Shown one piece after another: positions 18,515-27,988 of a DNA stretch of 64,000 bases. Source of the stretch: an uncultured Lachnospiraceae bacterium. Its GTDB lineage: Bacteria > Bacillota > Clostridia > Lachnospirales > Lachnospiraceae. The notes under the pieces were generated by a model. The model made no database searches. It saw only the letters and a program-made list of their open reading frames with translations, and was not told the origin of the DNA. Each line of letters starts with the position of its first letter. Position 1 is the first letter of the stretch. Location of the stretch: NCBI GenBank assembly GCA_947164865.1, contig CAMUYA010000008.1, positions 39,240 through 103,239 of the forward strand, written 5' to 3'. A program made the position numbers and the translations under genes.

Positions 18515-20020
18515 CTACGCGGGCCTGTATGTTTTATTGAAAATTTTCTTTTCGACAATGTATACATCCGACAGATCGTCAACCCTTACCGCCAGATAGT
18601 CTCCCTTTACGCCGAGATAATACTTTTCGGGATCCCACGAGGTGAACACCTTGACCCTGTGATCCAGCTGCCTTGCATATATTCCGCTCCCTCCCGCTGC
18701 AATGCAGGCACGGGCATAGGGAAGCACTTCTATCCTCTCTCCCGTTCCCGTATTGATAACAGCCGGTACATACTCTCCGGGATAAACGTATTCCTCATCA
18801 ATAAACCTGTAGGAAGCCTCGAACTTGCTTTTACGTGTCGGGTACAACTCTCCTTCCACTCCCAGAATAATGTAAATGTCTTCCTCTATGTCGATATCTA
18901 CATCTCCTTCGAGAGTTCTTATAGTGATCACCGTTCCCGGTTTTGCAAGCTTTGTGGCCTCTACGCAGCCCACTTTGACCTCATTTTTGAGATACCTGGT
19001 AAGCTTCTCGATGGGTTCTTCATGCTGTCCTGCATATATTATCTCGGAAGTCTCGAAATACTCCTGCATCCTTGAATCCATGAGTTCTTTCAACTTATCG
19101 GATTCGTATGCGATACCGCTTTTTTCGATCAGATCCTTTTTGAGAAATCCCCCGGCTTTGACAAGATGTCCCCCTCCGCCGCCAAATCCTTCAGCCAGAA
19201 ATCCTGCCAGCTCGCTGGCCTTTACTTCCTTCACACAGCTCCTGACGGAAATCTTTACTCCAAAGGGAAGAATACTGTAAACAAGACAAGTACTTATGGA
19301 ATCCACCTCCAGAAGCATATCGCTGATTATTCCCAGGATATTGGGGTCACAGGGCTTTGCCTCCACTATGCTGTAGGAATGCTTTTCGTTATACTTCGCA
19401 TGTTTAAGTGCATCTCCGGCTATCACAAGCTCTTCTTTGGAAAGATTTGAGTTTTTGAAAAGCACTATATCCGTGCTCCTGAATTTGGCGAAATCGCGAA
19501 GATCCCTGTCAGCAGGGTGCGATATTTCCGCAAAGCCGTTCGTGTCGGTCATGAGTCCGTAATAGAGCGCCGTTGCTACCTTTTCGTCTTCGTTTACATC
19601 GATCCCCTCATTCTTTATAAGCTCATAGAGAACCGTGGCGCAGGATCCGTAGGTACTCCTGACCTCGGAAAGCTCCGGGAGCTGGCCCGAAACCTGGTGA
19701 TGATCTATCACAGCGATGTTTTCCGCATCAAAACGAGTCACATTGCTTTCGCCGTACTGACAGTCAACAGTGACCAGAAGCTCAGGCTTGTCAAGCTCGG
19801 TGACATACTCGGCAGGTATCTCCAGCATATCCTTCATGAGCACCAGATTGCTCTTCTGCACGGGAAATTTGCCGCCATAGATAAATCTGGCCTCTATTCC
19901 CTTCTTTTCAAGATACCACTTTAACGCATATCCGCTGGCCAGCGCATCCGCGTCCGGGTTGTCGTGACACTGTATCACGATATTCTTAAAGCCTGTAAGC
20001 TGCGATAAACTTAATGCCAT
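18515..20020 (-). CDS. DHH-family phosphoesterase
   Basis: 501 residues. N-terminal DHH domain with the metal motifs HDNPDADALASG and IDHHQVSG; the DHHA1 domain shows the GGGGGHLVKAGG loop (about 275-290). A C-terminal extension of about 180 residues (345-501) is not part of the standard NrnA/RecJ fold. Members of this superfamily degrade short oligonucleotides, pAp or cyclic dinucleotides; which substrate is used here cannot be read from sequence, although a cyclic di-GMP cyclase lies 7 kb away. GAGG seven bases before ATG supports the start. Confidence 0.85.
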   Translation of the reverse strand: MALSLSQLTGFKNIVIQCHDNPDADALASGYALKWYLEKKGIEARFIYGGKFPVQKSNLVLMKDMLEIPAEYVTELDKPELLVTVDCQYGESNVTRFDAENIAVIDHHQVSGQLPELSEVRSTYGSCATVLYELIKNEGIDVNEDEKVATALYYGLMTDTNGFAEISHPADRDLRDFAKFRSTDIVLFKNSNLSKEELVIAGDALKHAKYNEKHSYSIVEAKPCDPNILGIISDMLLEVDSISTCLVYSILPFGVKISVRSCVKEVKASELAGFLAEGFGGGGGHLVKAGGFLKKDLIEKSGIAYESDKLKELMDSRMQEYFETSEIIYAGQHEEPIEKLTRYLKNEVKVGCVEATKLAKPGTVITIRTLEGDVDIDIEEDIYIILGVEGELYPTRKSKFEASYRFIDEEYVYPGEYVPAVINTGTGERIEVLPYARACIAAGGSGIYARQLDHRVKVFTSWDPEKYYLGVKGDYLAVRVDDLSDVYIVEKKIFNKTYRPA

Positions 20021-20108
20021 AAATAATCCTCTTTCAGATCATCTGCCTGCTTTTGCCGGCAGACATTTATACATATTTACCTAACCTTATATATTTTACA
20101 TTATCGTA

Positions 20109-20144
20109 CAAAAAAAGAAAAGGACAGGATTTCTTCCTGTCCTT
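20109..20144 (-). terminator. Intrinsic terminator after the CarD gene
   Basis: A perfect 10-bp stem (AAGGACAGGA with TCCTGTCCTT, 20120-20129 and 20135-20144, five-base loop) is followed on the minus strand by TTCTTTTTTT. It lies 34 bp past the stop of the CarD-type gene. Confidence 0.88.
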
Positions 20145-20177
20145 AATAAATGCTGTTGTAGCGGGCCGCTGTGCCTG

Positions 20178-20678
20178 TCAGTCCCATCCGCTCTTAGAGA
20201 TATAGCCTTCGACCTCATTCTTTGGCATATCCAGTGATATTGCAAGCTCACCGAAGAGGAACTCCGCAGCTATCCTGAAATACTTGGCGTCTACCGCCGT
20301 TTCTTTTCTTCCGGCTTCCTGCCTTTTCCTGCGACGGACATATATTGTCTTTACAAGGCTCACAAGCTTGCGTATATCATTGCTGCGAATGCAGACTTTA
20401 TATTCCGCCTCCACTGTTTTCTCGCTCTGAATGTCAAGGCAAGCTATCTGCGGAATATCCTTAAGAAAATCCTTAGCTTCATTTGCACTGAGTATGGAGC
20501 GTATTGACTCATCCGCAAGCGCAACGGGAATATACACGGTGCTTGCCGTGTTATATACAGGCTTTAAGATGTAATACTCTTCATTCCTGTCAACTCCTGA
20601 AATATCAAGGGTCGTCACTTCACTAACCCTGCAGACTCCTTTATTCCCGCAGGCAACATAATCTCCGACTTTGAACAT
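20178..20678 (-). CDS. CarD/CdnL-family transcription regulator
   Basis: 166 residues. The N-terminal Tudor-like RNA-polymerase-interacting domain is clear (FKVGDYVACGNKGVCRVSEV ... YYILKPVY...VYIPV), followed by a helical DNA-contact region with a basic stretch (VRRRKRQEAGRK near 115-126). CarD proteins bind the RNA polymerase beta subunit and stabilise open complexes. The gene is a single-gene unit with its own promoter (20748-20776) and terminator. GGGG seven bases before ATG supports the start. Confidence 0.9.
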   Translation of the reverse strand: MFKVGDYVACGNKGVCRVSEVTTLDISGVDRNEEYYILKPVYNTASTVYIPVALADESIRSILSANEAKDFLKDIPQIACLDIQSEKTVEAEYKVCIRSNDIRKLVSLVKTIYVRRRKRQEAGRKETAVDAKYFRIAAEFLFGELAISLDMPKNEVEGYISKSGWD

Positions 20679-20747
20679 ATTTAAACCCCGAATCCGATCA
20701 GAAAAGCCTTCCGCAAAAGCGAAATGCGTTTACATAACTATACTACG

Positions 20748-20776
20748 ATTATAACAGATTCCGAATTAAAATGTAA
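20748..20776 (-). promoter_or_regulatory. Sigma-A type promoter of the CarD gene
   Basis: On the minus strand TTACAT, a 17-bp spacer and a perfect TATAAT. It lies about 70 bp upstream of the CarD start codon in a 157-bp gap that otherwise shows nothing. Confidence 0.75.
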
Positions 20777-20835
20777 GCGGGAAATTATTAAATTGCAGCC
20801 GATATTAATGCTTTACCCTTTGCAGGTAAAGTCCG

Positions 20836-21915
20836 TCACGCACTTTCATTCATGCGGCTGAGTTTCGCTGCCTGATCGGCGGATATGCAGGCATCCAGTA
20901 TCTCCCCTATGTCTCCGTTCATGACCTTATCGAGCTTATATACTGTAAGTCCTATGCGATGATCTGTCACACGTCCCTGCGGGAAGTTGTACGTCCTTAT
21001 CTTCTCGGATCTGTCGCCGGTGCCTATCTGGCTGCGGCGAAGCTCGGCTTCGGCATCATGTTTTTCCTGCTGCTGGATGTCGTAGAGCTTTGATTTAAGA
21101 AGTGCGAAAGCCTTAGCTTTATTCTGAAGCTGGGATTTCTCGGTCTGTGAATAAACCACGATTCCCGTAGGATAATGGGTGAGGCGCACCGCCGAGTCGG
21201 TGGTATTAACACACTGACCGCCGTTTCCCGATGCACGCATCACGTCAATCCTTATATCCTTTTCATCTATCACTATATCGATATCCTCATCTGCCTCGGG
21301 CATAACGGCCACAGTGCAGGTAGATGTGTGGATCCTGCCTCCGCTTTCAGTGACGGGAACTCTCTGCACGCGGTGCACACCCGACTCGTACTTCAGCTTG
21401 GAGTAAGCTCCCTGACCGTTTATCTGGAATGTCACTTCCTTAACTCCGCCGATGCCTATCTCGTCCATGCTGATAAGCTGGGATCTCCAGCCCTGGCTCT
21501 CCGCAAAGTGCACATACATCCTGTATATTTCTGCAGCAAAGAGTGCTGCCTCATCCCCGCCTGCTCCGGCTCTTATCTCCACGATGACATTTTTATCGTC
21601 GTTGGGATCTTTGGGGAGAAGCATGATCTTCATCTTTTGCTCCAGTTCCTCTATGCGCGCCTTGGATTCATTGAGAGTCTCTTTAAGCATCTCCCTCATC
21701 TCTTCGTCATTTTCGGATTCAAGCATTTCCAGCGAATCCTGCACATCAGCCTTACACTTTTTGTACTCGGTATAAGCCTCTACGAGAGGTGCGAGATCCG
21801 ACTGCTCCTTCATAAGCTTCTTAAAGCGTGCGTTATCGTTTGCAACATCCGGAGAATGAAGTTCCCTCATGATCTCTTCATATTTAGCTATAAGGTCGTC
21901 TAATTTATCAAACAT
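20836..21915 (-). CDS. prfA: Peptide chain release factor 1
   Basis: 359 residues, the family's normal length. The GGQ motif ([18 protein letters not shown]), where the glutamine drives peptidyl-tRNA hydrolysis, and the RF1-type PxT anticodon-like tripeptide (VPVTES) are present, so it reads UAA and UAG stops. It follows prmC, the enzyme that methylates the GGQ glutamine, by 16 bp. GGAG ten bases before ATG fixes the start. It is the last gene of the DUF1385-prmC-prfA unit. Confidence 0.98.
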   Translation of the reverse strand: MFDKLDDLIAKYEEIMRELHSPDVANDNARFKKLMKEQSDLAPLVEAYTEYKKCKADVQDSLEMLESENDEEMREMLKETLNESKARIEELEQKMKIMLLPKDPNDDKNVIVEIRAGAGGDEAALFAAEIYRMYVHFAESQGWRSQLISMDEIGIGGVKEVTFQINGQGAYSKLKYESGVHRVQRVPVTESGGRIHTSTCTVAVMPEADEDIDIVIDEKDIRIDVMRASGNGGQCVNTTDSAVRLTHYPTGIVVYSQTEKSQLQNKAKAFALLKSKLYDIQQQEKHDAEAELRRSQIGTGDRSEKIRTYNFPQGRVTDHRIGLTVYKLDKVMNGDIGEILDACISADQAAKLSRMNESA

Positions 21916-21931
21916 AACAACTGTTCTCCAT

Positions 21932-22828
21932 CTACATAAGGACCGACTTTGTTCCGTATACCACTCTGTCCAGTCCCGAATAATCCTTAACTATATTAAC
22001 ATCAACATATCCTTCGTTCTTCATGAGGCCGGACACTTCTTCACCCTGATCGTACCCGATCTCAAAAAAGAGCATCCCGCCCGGAGCAAGAAAAGAAGCT
22101 GCCTCGGGAATGATCTTATTATAAAAAAATAAGCCGTTATTTAATCCATCCAGAGCAATCCTGGGCTCATGATCTCTCACTTCGGGCTCCAGCGTTCCTA
22201 TAACATCGCTCTTTATATATGGCGGGTTTGACACTATGATATCAAATCTGTCTCCCTTTCTTACAGGCTCAAACAGATCACCCTGCAGAAACTCTATCGC
22301 GGCTCCCTCTCCCGCCATTCCTTCGTTATCACTTTCCGGTGTATCCCGTCTTCCCAGGATGCTTTCGGCATTCTCCCGCGCAAGTGCAAGTGCTTTTTCC
22401 GAGATGTCGACCCCAACTCCCTCGCAATAATTTGAAAACTTTAAAAGGCTTGTCAGAATGCATCCGCTGCCGGTGCACAGATCAAGAATACGGCTTCCGT
22501 CACTCAGGTTTCGGAGCACCTCCTCTACGAGTATCTCGGTATCCGGGCGAGGGATTAAAGCATCGGGTGTTATTTTAAAATCCAGCCCCATAAAACAGGT
22601 CCTTCCGAGGATATGCTGTACCGGTTCTCTTTTCTTTCTTCTTTCGACCGCAGCTCGAAAGTCAGGAACGTGGGATTCGTCCAACAGCTTTTCGGGCTCT
22701 GTCAGGATATCGATCCTTTTTATGCCGAAAAAAGCCTCCAGAAGCAGCCTTGCATTTTCCTCCGGCTCCGGTACGCCTGCTCCCAAAAGCTCTTCTTTGG
22801 TAGTTTTATAAATCTCCGCGACCGTCAT
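21932..22828 (-). CDS. prmC: Release factor glutamine N5-methyltransferase
   Basis: 298 residues. N-terminal helical bundle followed by a class I methyltransferase domain with SAM-binding [11 protein letters not shown] and the NPPY catalytic motif ([12 protein letters not shown]) that places the glutamine amide. It modifies RF1 and RF2 on the GGQ loop. Its ATG directly abuts the stop of the DUF1385 gene (no spacer), and GGGAGG lies inside that gene's last codons, so translation is coupled. prfA follows. Confidence 0.97.
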   Translation of the reverse strand: MTVAEIYKTTKEELLGAGVPEPEENARLLLEAFFGIKRIDILTEPEKLLDESHVPDFRAAVERRKKREPVQHILGRTCFMGLDFKITPDALIPRPDTEILVEEVLRNLSDGSRILDLCTGSGCILTSLLKFSNYCEGVGVDISEKALALARENAESILGRRDTPESDNEGMAGEGAAIEFLQGDLFEPVRKGDRFDIIVSNPPYIKSDVIGTLEPEVRDHEPRIALDGLNNGLFFYNKIIPEAASFLAPGGMLFFEIGYDQGEEVSGLMKNEGYVDVNIVKDYSGLDRVVYGTKSVLM

Positions 22829-23956
22829 TTAGTCCTCCCAGTCGTCCTCATCCGGCTCAAATTCCATCTCAAGCTCGGGACCTTCCTCAAGGTCATCGTC
22901 ATCCAGAACAGCCACAGCGTCCAGATTGATGGAGGAAAATTCCTCTCGGTCTTCCTTGTAATTTATCTTGATATGGTCTTCCTCTTCCTCATCTTCACGT
23001 ACCATAGCATCTGTTACTTCATAATCGTATGCCTCTTTCAGGTACGCCTTCCAGTCAAACACAGCCTCGACCGATGCTATGGCAGCCTGGATCATATGCT
23101 TATCCGGCTCGCGAGTGGTGATATGCTGAACCCACAGACCGGGTGCGGAGATTATTGTCAGAAAAATACTGTCATATCTTCCTGCAAGCCTCAGAATCTC
23201 GTAGGATATTCCCGCGATCACCGGCATTATCGCCACTCGTACCACCATACGAAGCCACAGAGCATCAAATCTTAAAAATATGAAAAGAATGACACTTACC
23301 ATAGCGACAATGAATATGAAGCTTGTGCCGCAGCGCTTATGGTAGCGGGAGCTTCTGGCAACATTCCTGACGCTGAGTATCCTTCCTCTTTCTATGCAGT
23401 TGATACATTTATGCTCTGCTCCATGATACGCAAAAATCCTTCGTATATCCTTAAGTGAGCTTATCAGGATAAGATACAGAAGAAGTATGAGAATACGTAT
23501 CACTCCCTCTATAATGGCATTAAGAGAATCGTTTCTGACAAATTTTTCAAAATACGTAGCTATATAAGTGGGCAGGATGACAAAGATACCGACTGCGATG
23601 ATCATTGACAGTATCCCTACTATTACGCCTCCCGCGCTATTCTTTGTATCATTATGGACTCTTTTGGAATCTCTGCGGGCTTCTTTTTCCGCTTCCGAAT
23701 CATAAAACGAGACAGCGTAATTCATTGTCCTCATTCCGAGGATAACGCTGTCGAGGAAATTAACCACACCGCGAACAAACGGGATATTATCGGTCTTTCC
23801 TTTTGTGAGACCCGAATAATGCTCCACTTCAACAGTGAGATTCCCGTCGGGTTTTCTGACGGCCACAGCGTACTTTTCGCCGTTTTTCATCATGACGCCC
23901 TCAAGAACAGCTTGTCCTCCGATGCCTGAATATCCTTTTTTTGCTGTTTCTTCCAT
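22829..23956 (-). CDS. DUF1385 family integral membrane protein
   Basis: 375 residues. It begins with GIGGQAVLEGVMMKNGEKYAVAVR, the hallmark of DUF1385, and has four or five hydrophobic helices (two near 110-170, three near 205-260), a FIFIVAMVSVILF stretch, and an acidic C-terminal tail (last 70 residues over 35% Asp/Glu). The family is widespread in Firmicutes and usually lies beside rpmE, prmC and prfA as here; its function is not established to my knowledge. GGAGG eight bases before ATG supports the start. Confidence 0.9.
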   Translation of the reverse strand: MEETAKKGYSGIGGQAVLEGVMMKNGEKYAVAVRKPDGNLTVEVEHYSGLTKGKTDNIPFVRGVVNFLDSVILGMRTMNYAVSFYDSEAEKEARRDSKRVHNDTKNSAGGVIVGILSMIIAVGIFVILPTYIATYFEKFVRNDSLNAIIEGVIRILILLLYLILISSLKDIRRIFAYHGAEHKCINCIERGRILSVRNVARSSRYHKRCGTSFIFIVAMVSVILFIFLRFDALWLRMVVRVAIMPVIAGISYEILRLAGRYDSIFLTIISAPGLWVQHITTREPDKHMIQAAIASVEAVFDWKAYLKEAYDYEVTDAMVREDEEEEDHIKINYKEDREEFSSINLDAVAVLDDDDLEEGPELEMEFEPDEDDWED

Positions 23957-23996
23957 TAAACTAACCTCCAGAAAGCATATCGTTTTTCGCGGAGCG

Positions 23997-24045
23997 TTTT
24001 TTTCCTTATAGGTAAGTCGGAAGAACTTATCTATAAGGAAAAAAA
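23997..24045. repeat. 21-bp inverted repeat between rpmE and the DUF1385 gene
   Basis: The arms at 23997-24017 and 24025-24045 are complementary over 21 positions with one G:T pair on the plus strand (C:A on the minus strand); the loop is seven bases. The outer seven pairs are a T run and an A run. It directly follows the rpmE terminator and sits about 40-90 bp before the DUF1385 start, so it may be an RNA hairpin in that leader or a second terminator. Confidence 0.7.
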
Positions 24046-24068
24046 GGGTTGAGGTTTACCCTCAACCC
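24039..24068 (-). terminator. Intrinsic terminator of rpmE
   Basis: Stem GGGTTGAGG with CCTCAACCC (24046-24054 and 24060-24068) followed on the minus strand by seven T. It lies 13 bp after the rpmE stop codon. Confidence 0.9.
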
Positions 24069-24081
24069 GTAGATGATCGAT

Positions 24082-24282
24082 TTACTTAAGTCCGTACTTC
24101 TTGTTGAACTTATCGATACGTCCGTCCGCCCTGACGTTCTTCTGCTGACCGGTGTAGAACGAGTGGCACTTGGAGCAAACCTCGACGTGAATCTCGGGCT
24201 TGGTTGAGCCTGTCACGAAGGTGTTGCCGCAGTTGCAGGTAACGGTCGCCTGGTAGTACTCGGGATGAATTCCTTCTTTCAT
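24082..24282 (-). CDS. rpmE: 50S ribosomal protein L31, zinc-binding type
   Basis: 66 residues, normal for L31. It starts [20 protein letters not shown] and carries the cysteine pairs of the zinc ribbon (CNCG and CSKCH), so it is the C+ form. The frame is open further upstream, but GAGGTG ahead of the ATG at 24282 and family homology fix this start. It is a single-gene unit with a strong promoter (24360-24388) and terminator (24039-24068). Confidence 0.97.
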   Translation of the reverse strand: MKEGIHPEYYQATVTCNCGNTFVTGSTKPEIHVEVCSKCHSFYTGQQKNVRADGRIDKFNKKYGLK

Positions 24283-24359
24283 TATTTTCACCTCTCTATA
24301 AAAAAGAATATTATGCGTTTTTGATCCGCACTGCCTATGCAACCACAGACAGCTATACC

Positions 24360-24388
24360 ACTATACCATAAGAAACCTTCTCATGCAA
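24360..24388 (-). promoter_or_regulatory. Sigma-A type promoter of rpmE
   Basis: On the minus strand TTGCAT, 17-bp spacer, TATAGT, about 80 bp before the rpmE start codon. The -35 box lies in the short gap after the rho gene. Confidence 0.75.
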
Positions 24389-24419
24389 GCGGTTTTTTAT
24401 ATTTTGTATGATCCGCGGC

Positions 24420-25916
24420 CTACAGGAATTTGTTGGACTTAACAAGTCTGACAAAATCCTGATTGTTCCTGGTCTTGGAGAACATATCAAGGATGCGGTC
24501 GGTAGCCTCATCGGGCTTCAATCCGTTGAGTGCCTTACGCATTATGGTGATGGCCTCGAGTTCATCCTTATCCATAAGAAGATCTTCTCTTCTCGTGCCG
24601 GATTTGGCCAGGTCGATTGCAGGGAAAATCCTTCTCTCGGAAAGCTTACGGTCGAGCACTATTTCCATATTGCCGGTGCCTTTAAACTCCTCGTATACCA
24701 CATCATCCATCTTGCTTCCGGTCTCGACAAGCGCTGTTGCGAGCACCGTGAGGCTTCCGCCCTCACGCATGTTTCTGGCGGCGCCGAAAAATCTCTTTGG
24801 CATATGAAGTGCAGCGGGATCAAGACCGCCCGAGAGAGTCCTTCCGCTTGGAGGAATAACCTGGTTATATGCTCTTGTAAGCCTTGTAATGGAATCAAGA
24901 AGAATGACCACATCTTCGTTCTGTTCTACAAGACGCCTTGCTCTCTCTATTACCATCTCGGCAACGCGAATGTGGTGCTCCGGCTGCTCATCAAATGTTG
25001 AATATATAACCTCGACATTCTTACCGATTATTGCTTCTTTTATGTCCGTAACTTCCTCGGGACGCTCATCGATAAGAAGAATGATCATATGGGTCTCGGG
25101 ATCGTTGGCAAGCATGGAATGAGCGATTTCCTTTAGCAGAGTTGTCTTTCCCGCTTTGGGAGGTGAAACGATCATTCCTCTCTGCCCGTATCCCACAGGG
25201 CTCACAAGGTCCATGGCTCTCATGGCCACTTTACATCCCGGAGTCTCCAGTTTGATCCTCTTGTCCGGGAAGATCGGTGTCATGTTTTCAAAGTTCACCC
25301 TCTTTAACGCTTCCTTAGCAGGGCGGTTGTTGACCAGTTCAAGATAAGAAAGAGGACTGAATTTCTCCTTTTCTCCCTTTGCACGCTTTACTCCCGTAAG
25401 TATATCTCCCGTGCGAAGCCTGAATGAGCGGATCTGCTGCGGAGATACATAGATATCATTCTCTCCCGGAAGGTAGTTGTCGCTTCTGATAAATCCGAAT
25501 CCATCCGGCATTACTTCGAGGATACCGGTCGCAGCCTGATCTCCCTCCTGAGGAACGTATCCCTCGTTTGTTGTATTCTGACGCTGTCCTCCCGCCTGAG
25601 CTTCGGCATTCTGGGAATATGCTTCTTCAGCGCTCTTTGCTTCTACTTTGGATACTTTTCCCTGTTCCCCGGATGAGGGGTCCACCTCTTCGATAGCTGC
25701 GTTCCTGGACGGTCTGTCTCCGCGGTAGACTATAACCTTACTCTTTTCTTCCGCCGCAGCGACTACCGCCGCCTCAGCCTCCTTACGCCTGGCATCCTCT
25801 GCGATAAGCGCATCGACAAGGGCTTCCTTTTTCAGCCCCGAAACGCCCTTTACTCCGCCCGCCTTGGCAAGTGCCTTCAATTCGGTAAGAGGGAGCGATA
25901 ATAATTTTTCTCTCAT
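24420..25916 (-). CDS. rho: Transcription termination factor Rho
   Basis: 498 residues. N-terminal SAP-like helices (LLSLPLTELKALAKAGGV), a low-complexity insertion of about 90 residues (45-130, Ala/Glu/Gln-rich) found in some Firmicute Rho proteins, the cold-shock RNA-binding fold (GILEVMPDGFGFIRS), and the RecA-type ATPase with P-loop SPPKAGKTTL, Walker B VVILLDSITRL and the Q/R-loop PPSGRTLSGG. It forms a hexamer that stops untranslated transcripts. AAAGG nine bases before ATG supports the start. Confidence 0.97.
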   Translation of the reverse strand: MREKLLSLPLTELKALAKAGGVKGVSGLKKEALVDALIAEDARRKEAEAAVVAAAEEKSKVIVYRGDRPSRNAAIEEVDPSSGEQGKVSKVEAKSAEEAYSQNAEAQAGGQRQNTTNEGYVPQEGDQAATGILEVMPDGFGFIRSDNYLPGENDIYVSPQQIRSFRLRTGDILTGVKRAKGEKEKFSPLSYLELVNNRPAKEALKRVNFENMTPIFPDKRIKLETPGCKVAMRAMDLVSPVGYGQRGMIVSPPKAGKTTLLKEIAHSMLANDPETHMIILLIDERPEEVTDIKEAIIGKNVEVIYSTFDEQPEHHIRVAEMVIERARRLVEQNEDVVILLDSITRLTRAYNQVIPPSGRTLSGGLDPAALHMPKRFFGAARNMREGGSLTVLATALVETGSKMDDVVYEEFKGTGNMEIVLDRKLSERRIFPAIDLAKSGTRREDLLMDKDELEAITIMRKALNGLKPDEATDRILDMFSKTRNNQDFVRLVKSNKFL

Positions 25917-26182
25917 ATAAACAAACCTTTCAATAAAAACTAAAACTGTTGATTCCTGCTAAAAAAGGGAAATACCGATTCTGATTGAATATCAAAGAAT
26001 CAAATCACCTGACTGGTAAACACACGGCCCTGCCGCTTGTTTAGAGTTATGATAACACAAGGGATTCCAAAAAACAATAAGCAAATTTCCATATAATGCT
26101 TTTTGTGGTATACTCAAGATGTTTGTATGATCTATGGCCGGTCACTCCGGGGCCGGAAGCGTAAAGGACAGGTGTAACCAAC
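25917..26182. other. 266-bp divergent intergenic region between rho and a LytTR regulator
   Basis: The region carries both upstream regions. A plausible extended -10 (TGG TATACT, 26109-26114) faces the regulator gene; no good -35 accompanies it. A GC-rich stretch with repeated CCGG lies at 26136-26156. No RNA gene or short coding region is apparent. Confidence 0.4.
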
Positions 26183-26917
26183 ATGCACATCGCCATCTGC
26201 GACGACAATATAGCGGATCGTAAACAGACCGAGCGGCTTATGAAACGTGAAGCCGACAAGGTGATATCCCGCGGCGGTACTCTGTACTGCGAGTCCTTCG
26301 GAAACTGTGAATCTCTGCTTTTCACCCCCATGCAGTACGATCTTTTTATCATTGATGTCCGGAACACCCCGGGTACCGATTCATTCGAAACTGCAAGAAA
26401 ACTGAGGGATAAAGGAGTAGGCTCTCCCATATGCGTTATCTATATGCGGGAAGAAGGCATTCCGGATATTCCCGATTATCTGTCCGGCGAAAACGCCCGT
26501 TCCGAAGCCCCCGGTATACTGTTTCTCGCAAAACCCGTGCGTCCCGAAGAGCTTTCCTCACTCATCACACATGTTGAAAGTATCTGCGAAAGCAAAGTGT
26601 CAAGGATAGAGCTACGCGGCGAGTTCGATACATTATATGTATCCCCGGATGATATCCTCTATGCGGAAAGATCCGGAATTCATACACTTATAACACTCTC
26701 ATCGGGCAAGACCTTCGAAGCAAGCTGCGATGTGCCCACTCTTTTTGACGAAATAAAAGAAGAGCATCTCTCTTTTGTGATGCCCTCCATTAATTATCTG
26801 ATCAATATCAACCACATATCCTCTCTTCGTTTTCACACTGCTCAAATGAAAGATAACAGGTGTTTTAAGGTAGGTGGCCAGATCCTCAGATATATAAAAG
26901 AATATATGTCTGATTAG
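26183..26917 (+). CDS. LytTR-family response regulator (orphan)
   Basis: 244 residues: receiver domain (about 1-125) with the acidic pair CDDN, the phospho-acceptor Asp in FIIDVRN (near 58) and a conserved Lys before Pro (AKPVRPEE), then a LytTR DNA-binding domain (about 140-244, LYVSPDDILYAERSGIHTLI). LytTR regulators usually pair with a membrane histidine kinase, but none lies next to it. GGACAGG precedes ATG. The stop codon overlaps that of the convergent DegV gene by four bases. Confidence 0.9.
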   Translation: MHIAICDDNIADRKQTERLMKREADKVISRGGTLYCESFGNCESLLFTPMQYDLFIIDVRNTPGTDSFETARKLRDKGVGSPICVIYMREEGIPDIPDYLSGENARSEAPGILFLAKPVRPEELSSLITHVESICESKVSRIELRGEFDTLYVSPDDILYAERSGIHTLITLSSGKTFEASCDVPTLFDEIKEEHLSFVMPSINYLININHISSLRFHTAQMKDNRCFKVGGQILRYIKEYMSD

Positions 26918-27825
26918 ACGGTAACAATGACTCCGCCGTCGTTAGCGTACAGCGAGTTGAGCCCCCTTGTATCAAGAATGATAACCTCTCTGAAGCTGTC
27001 CTTTGCAAGGATCAGTTCCTTGACCATCTCGGCTTTATCCGGGGCGTTGCAATGGGATATCATAAGTGCTCTGCACTCTTTATCCTGAACTTCATTATGG
27101 ACTGCGTCTGCCAGCTTTCCGAAAGTCTTTTTAAGCCCGATACCCTGAGATTTTTGAACTATAGAGCCTTTATCTCCGGCCATGAGCGGCTTGATATTTA
27201 GCGTGGATGCCACAAATGCCTTGATCCCCGTCAGCCTGCCGTTCTTTCTGAGAGTCTCGAGATTGTCAAGTACAAAGAGGGTGTGCATATTGTCACGGAA
27301 TTCCTCTACCGTCTCGACGATATCCTCAAAGGAATAGCCTTTTTCCTCCATCATCACTATAAGCGAGAACAGCTGAGTCTCCCCAACGCTTGTGGATAAG
27401 GAATCAAAAACATGTATCTTCTTATTCCCATACTTTTCATGATAAAGACCGACCGCAAGATTGGCACTGTTATAGCTTCCCGAAAGCTTTGAGGAAATCG
27501 TGAGGCAGTATACATGATCAGCCTCTGTCCTGTATGTTTCTCTGTATGTTTCGGGCGAAGGGCATGCAGATTTGGCGCATTCACCGGATTCCGCAACCAT
27601 TCGTAAAAACTCCTTCTGATCAAAGGTTTCGTCATCTATTATGGTCTGATCCTCGACATAAAGGATCATAGGAACATTCTGAAACCTGTCATCCCCTCTG
27701 AAGGGTACCGGAAATTCGCAACAGCTGTCTGCAACAATCTTGTAATTCCTGTTTTTATAATTATCGGGGCTGTCCATTTTCATCCCCGATCCGGATAATT
27801 CTTTGAGAATTGAAATATAATCCAT
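26914..27825 (-). CDS. DegV family fatty-acid-binding protein
   Basis: 303 residues. After a 28-residue N-terminal extension the protein shows the DegV start KIVADSCCEFP, the SSKLSGSYNSANLA loop that contacts the fatty acid carboxylate, and a C-terminal EDD-type domain (ALMISHCNAPDKAEMVKELI). DegV proteins bind acyl chains and, as FakB, can hand them to a fatty acid kinase. GGAAGG seven bases before ATG supports the start. No FakA lies nearby. Confidence 0.9.
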   Translation of the reverse strand: MDYISILKELSGSGMKMDSPDNYKNRNYKIVADSCCEFPVPFRGDDRFQNVPMILYVEDQTIIDDETFDQKEFLRMVAESGECAKSACPSPETYRETYRTEADHVYCLTISSKLSGSYNSANLAVGLYHEKYGNKKIHVFDSLSTSVGETQLFSLIVMMEEKGYSFEDIVETVEEFRDNMHTLFVLDNLETLRKNGRLTGIKAFVASTLNIKPLMAGDKGSIVQKSQGIGLKKTFGKLADAVHNEVQDKECRALMISHCNAPDKAEMVKELILAKDSFREVIILDTRGLNSLYANDGGVIVTV

Positions 27826-27988
27826 CCTGATGCCTTCCGTACAAGTGATTATTGCTTATCAATAAGGTTATTCTATCACAGCATTAAAATAAAAGACAAT
27901 ATAAGGTCCAAAAAGGTTATAGTTTTTTAATAATTGTGCTAAACTGATATAAGCATGAATACTTAAAAGAAAAAAGAGGGCACACAAA

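Noticed and set aside
21175..21903. Plus-strand open frame of 242 codons
   Set aside because: Antisense shadow of prfA; His/Cys-rich translation without any domain.
22613..23275. Plus-strand open frame of 220 codons
   Set aside because: It lies fully antisense to prmC and the DUF1385 gene, both with clear family motifs and ribosome sites.
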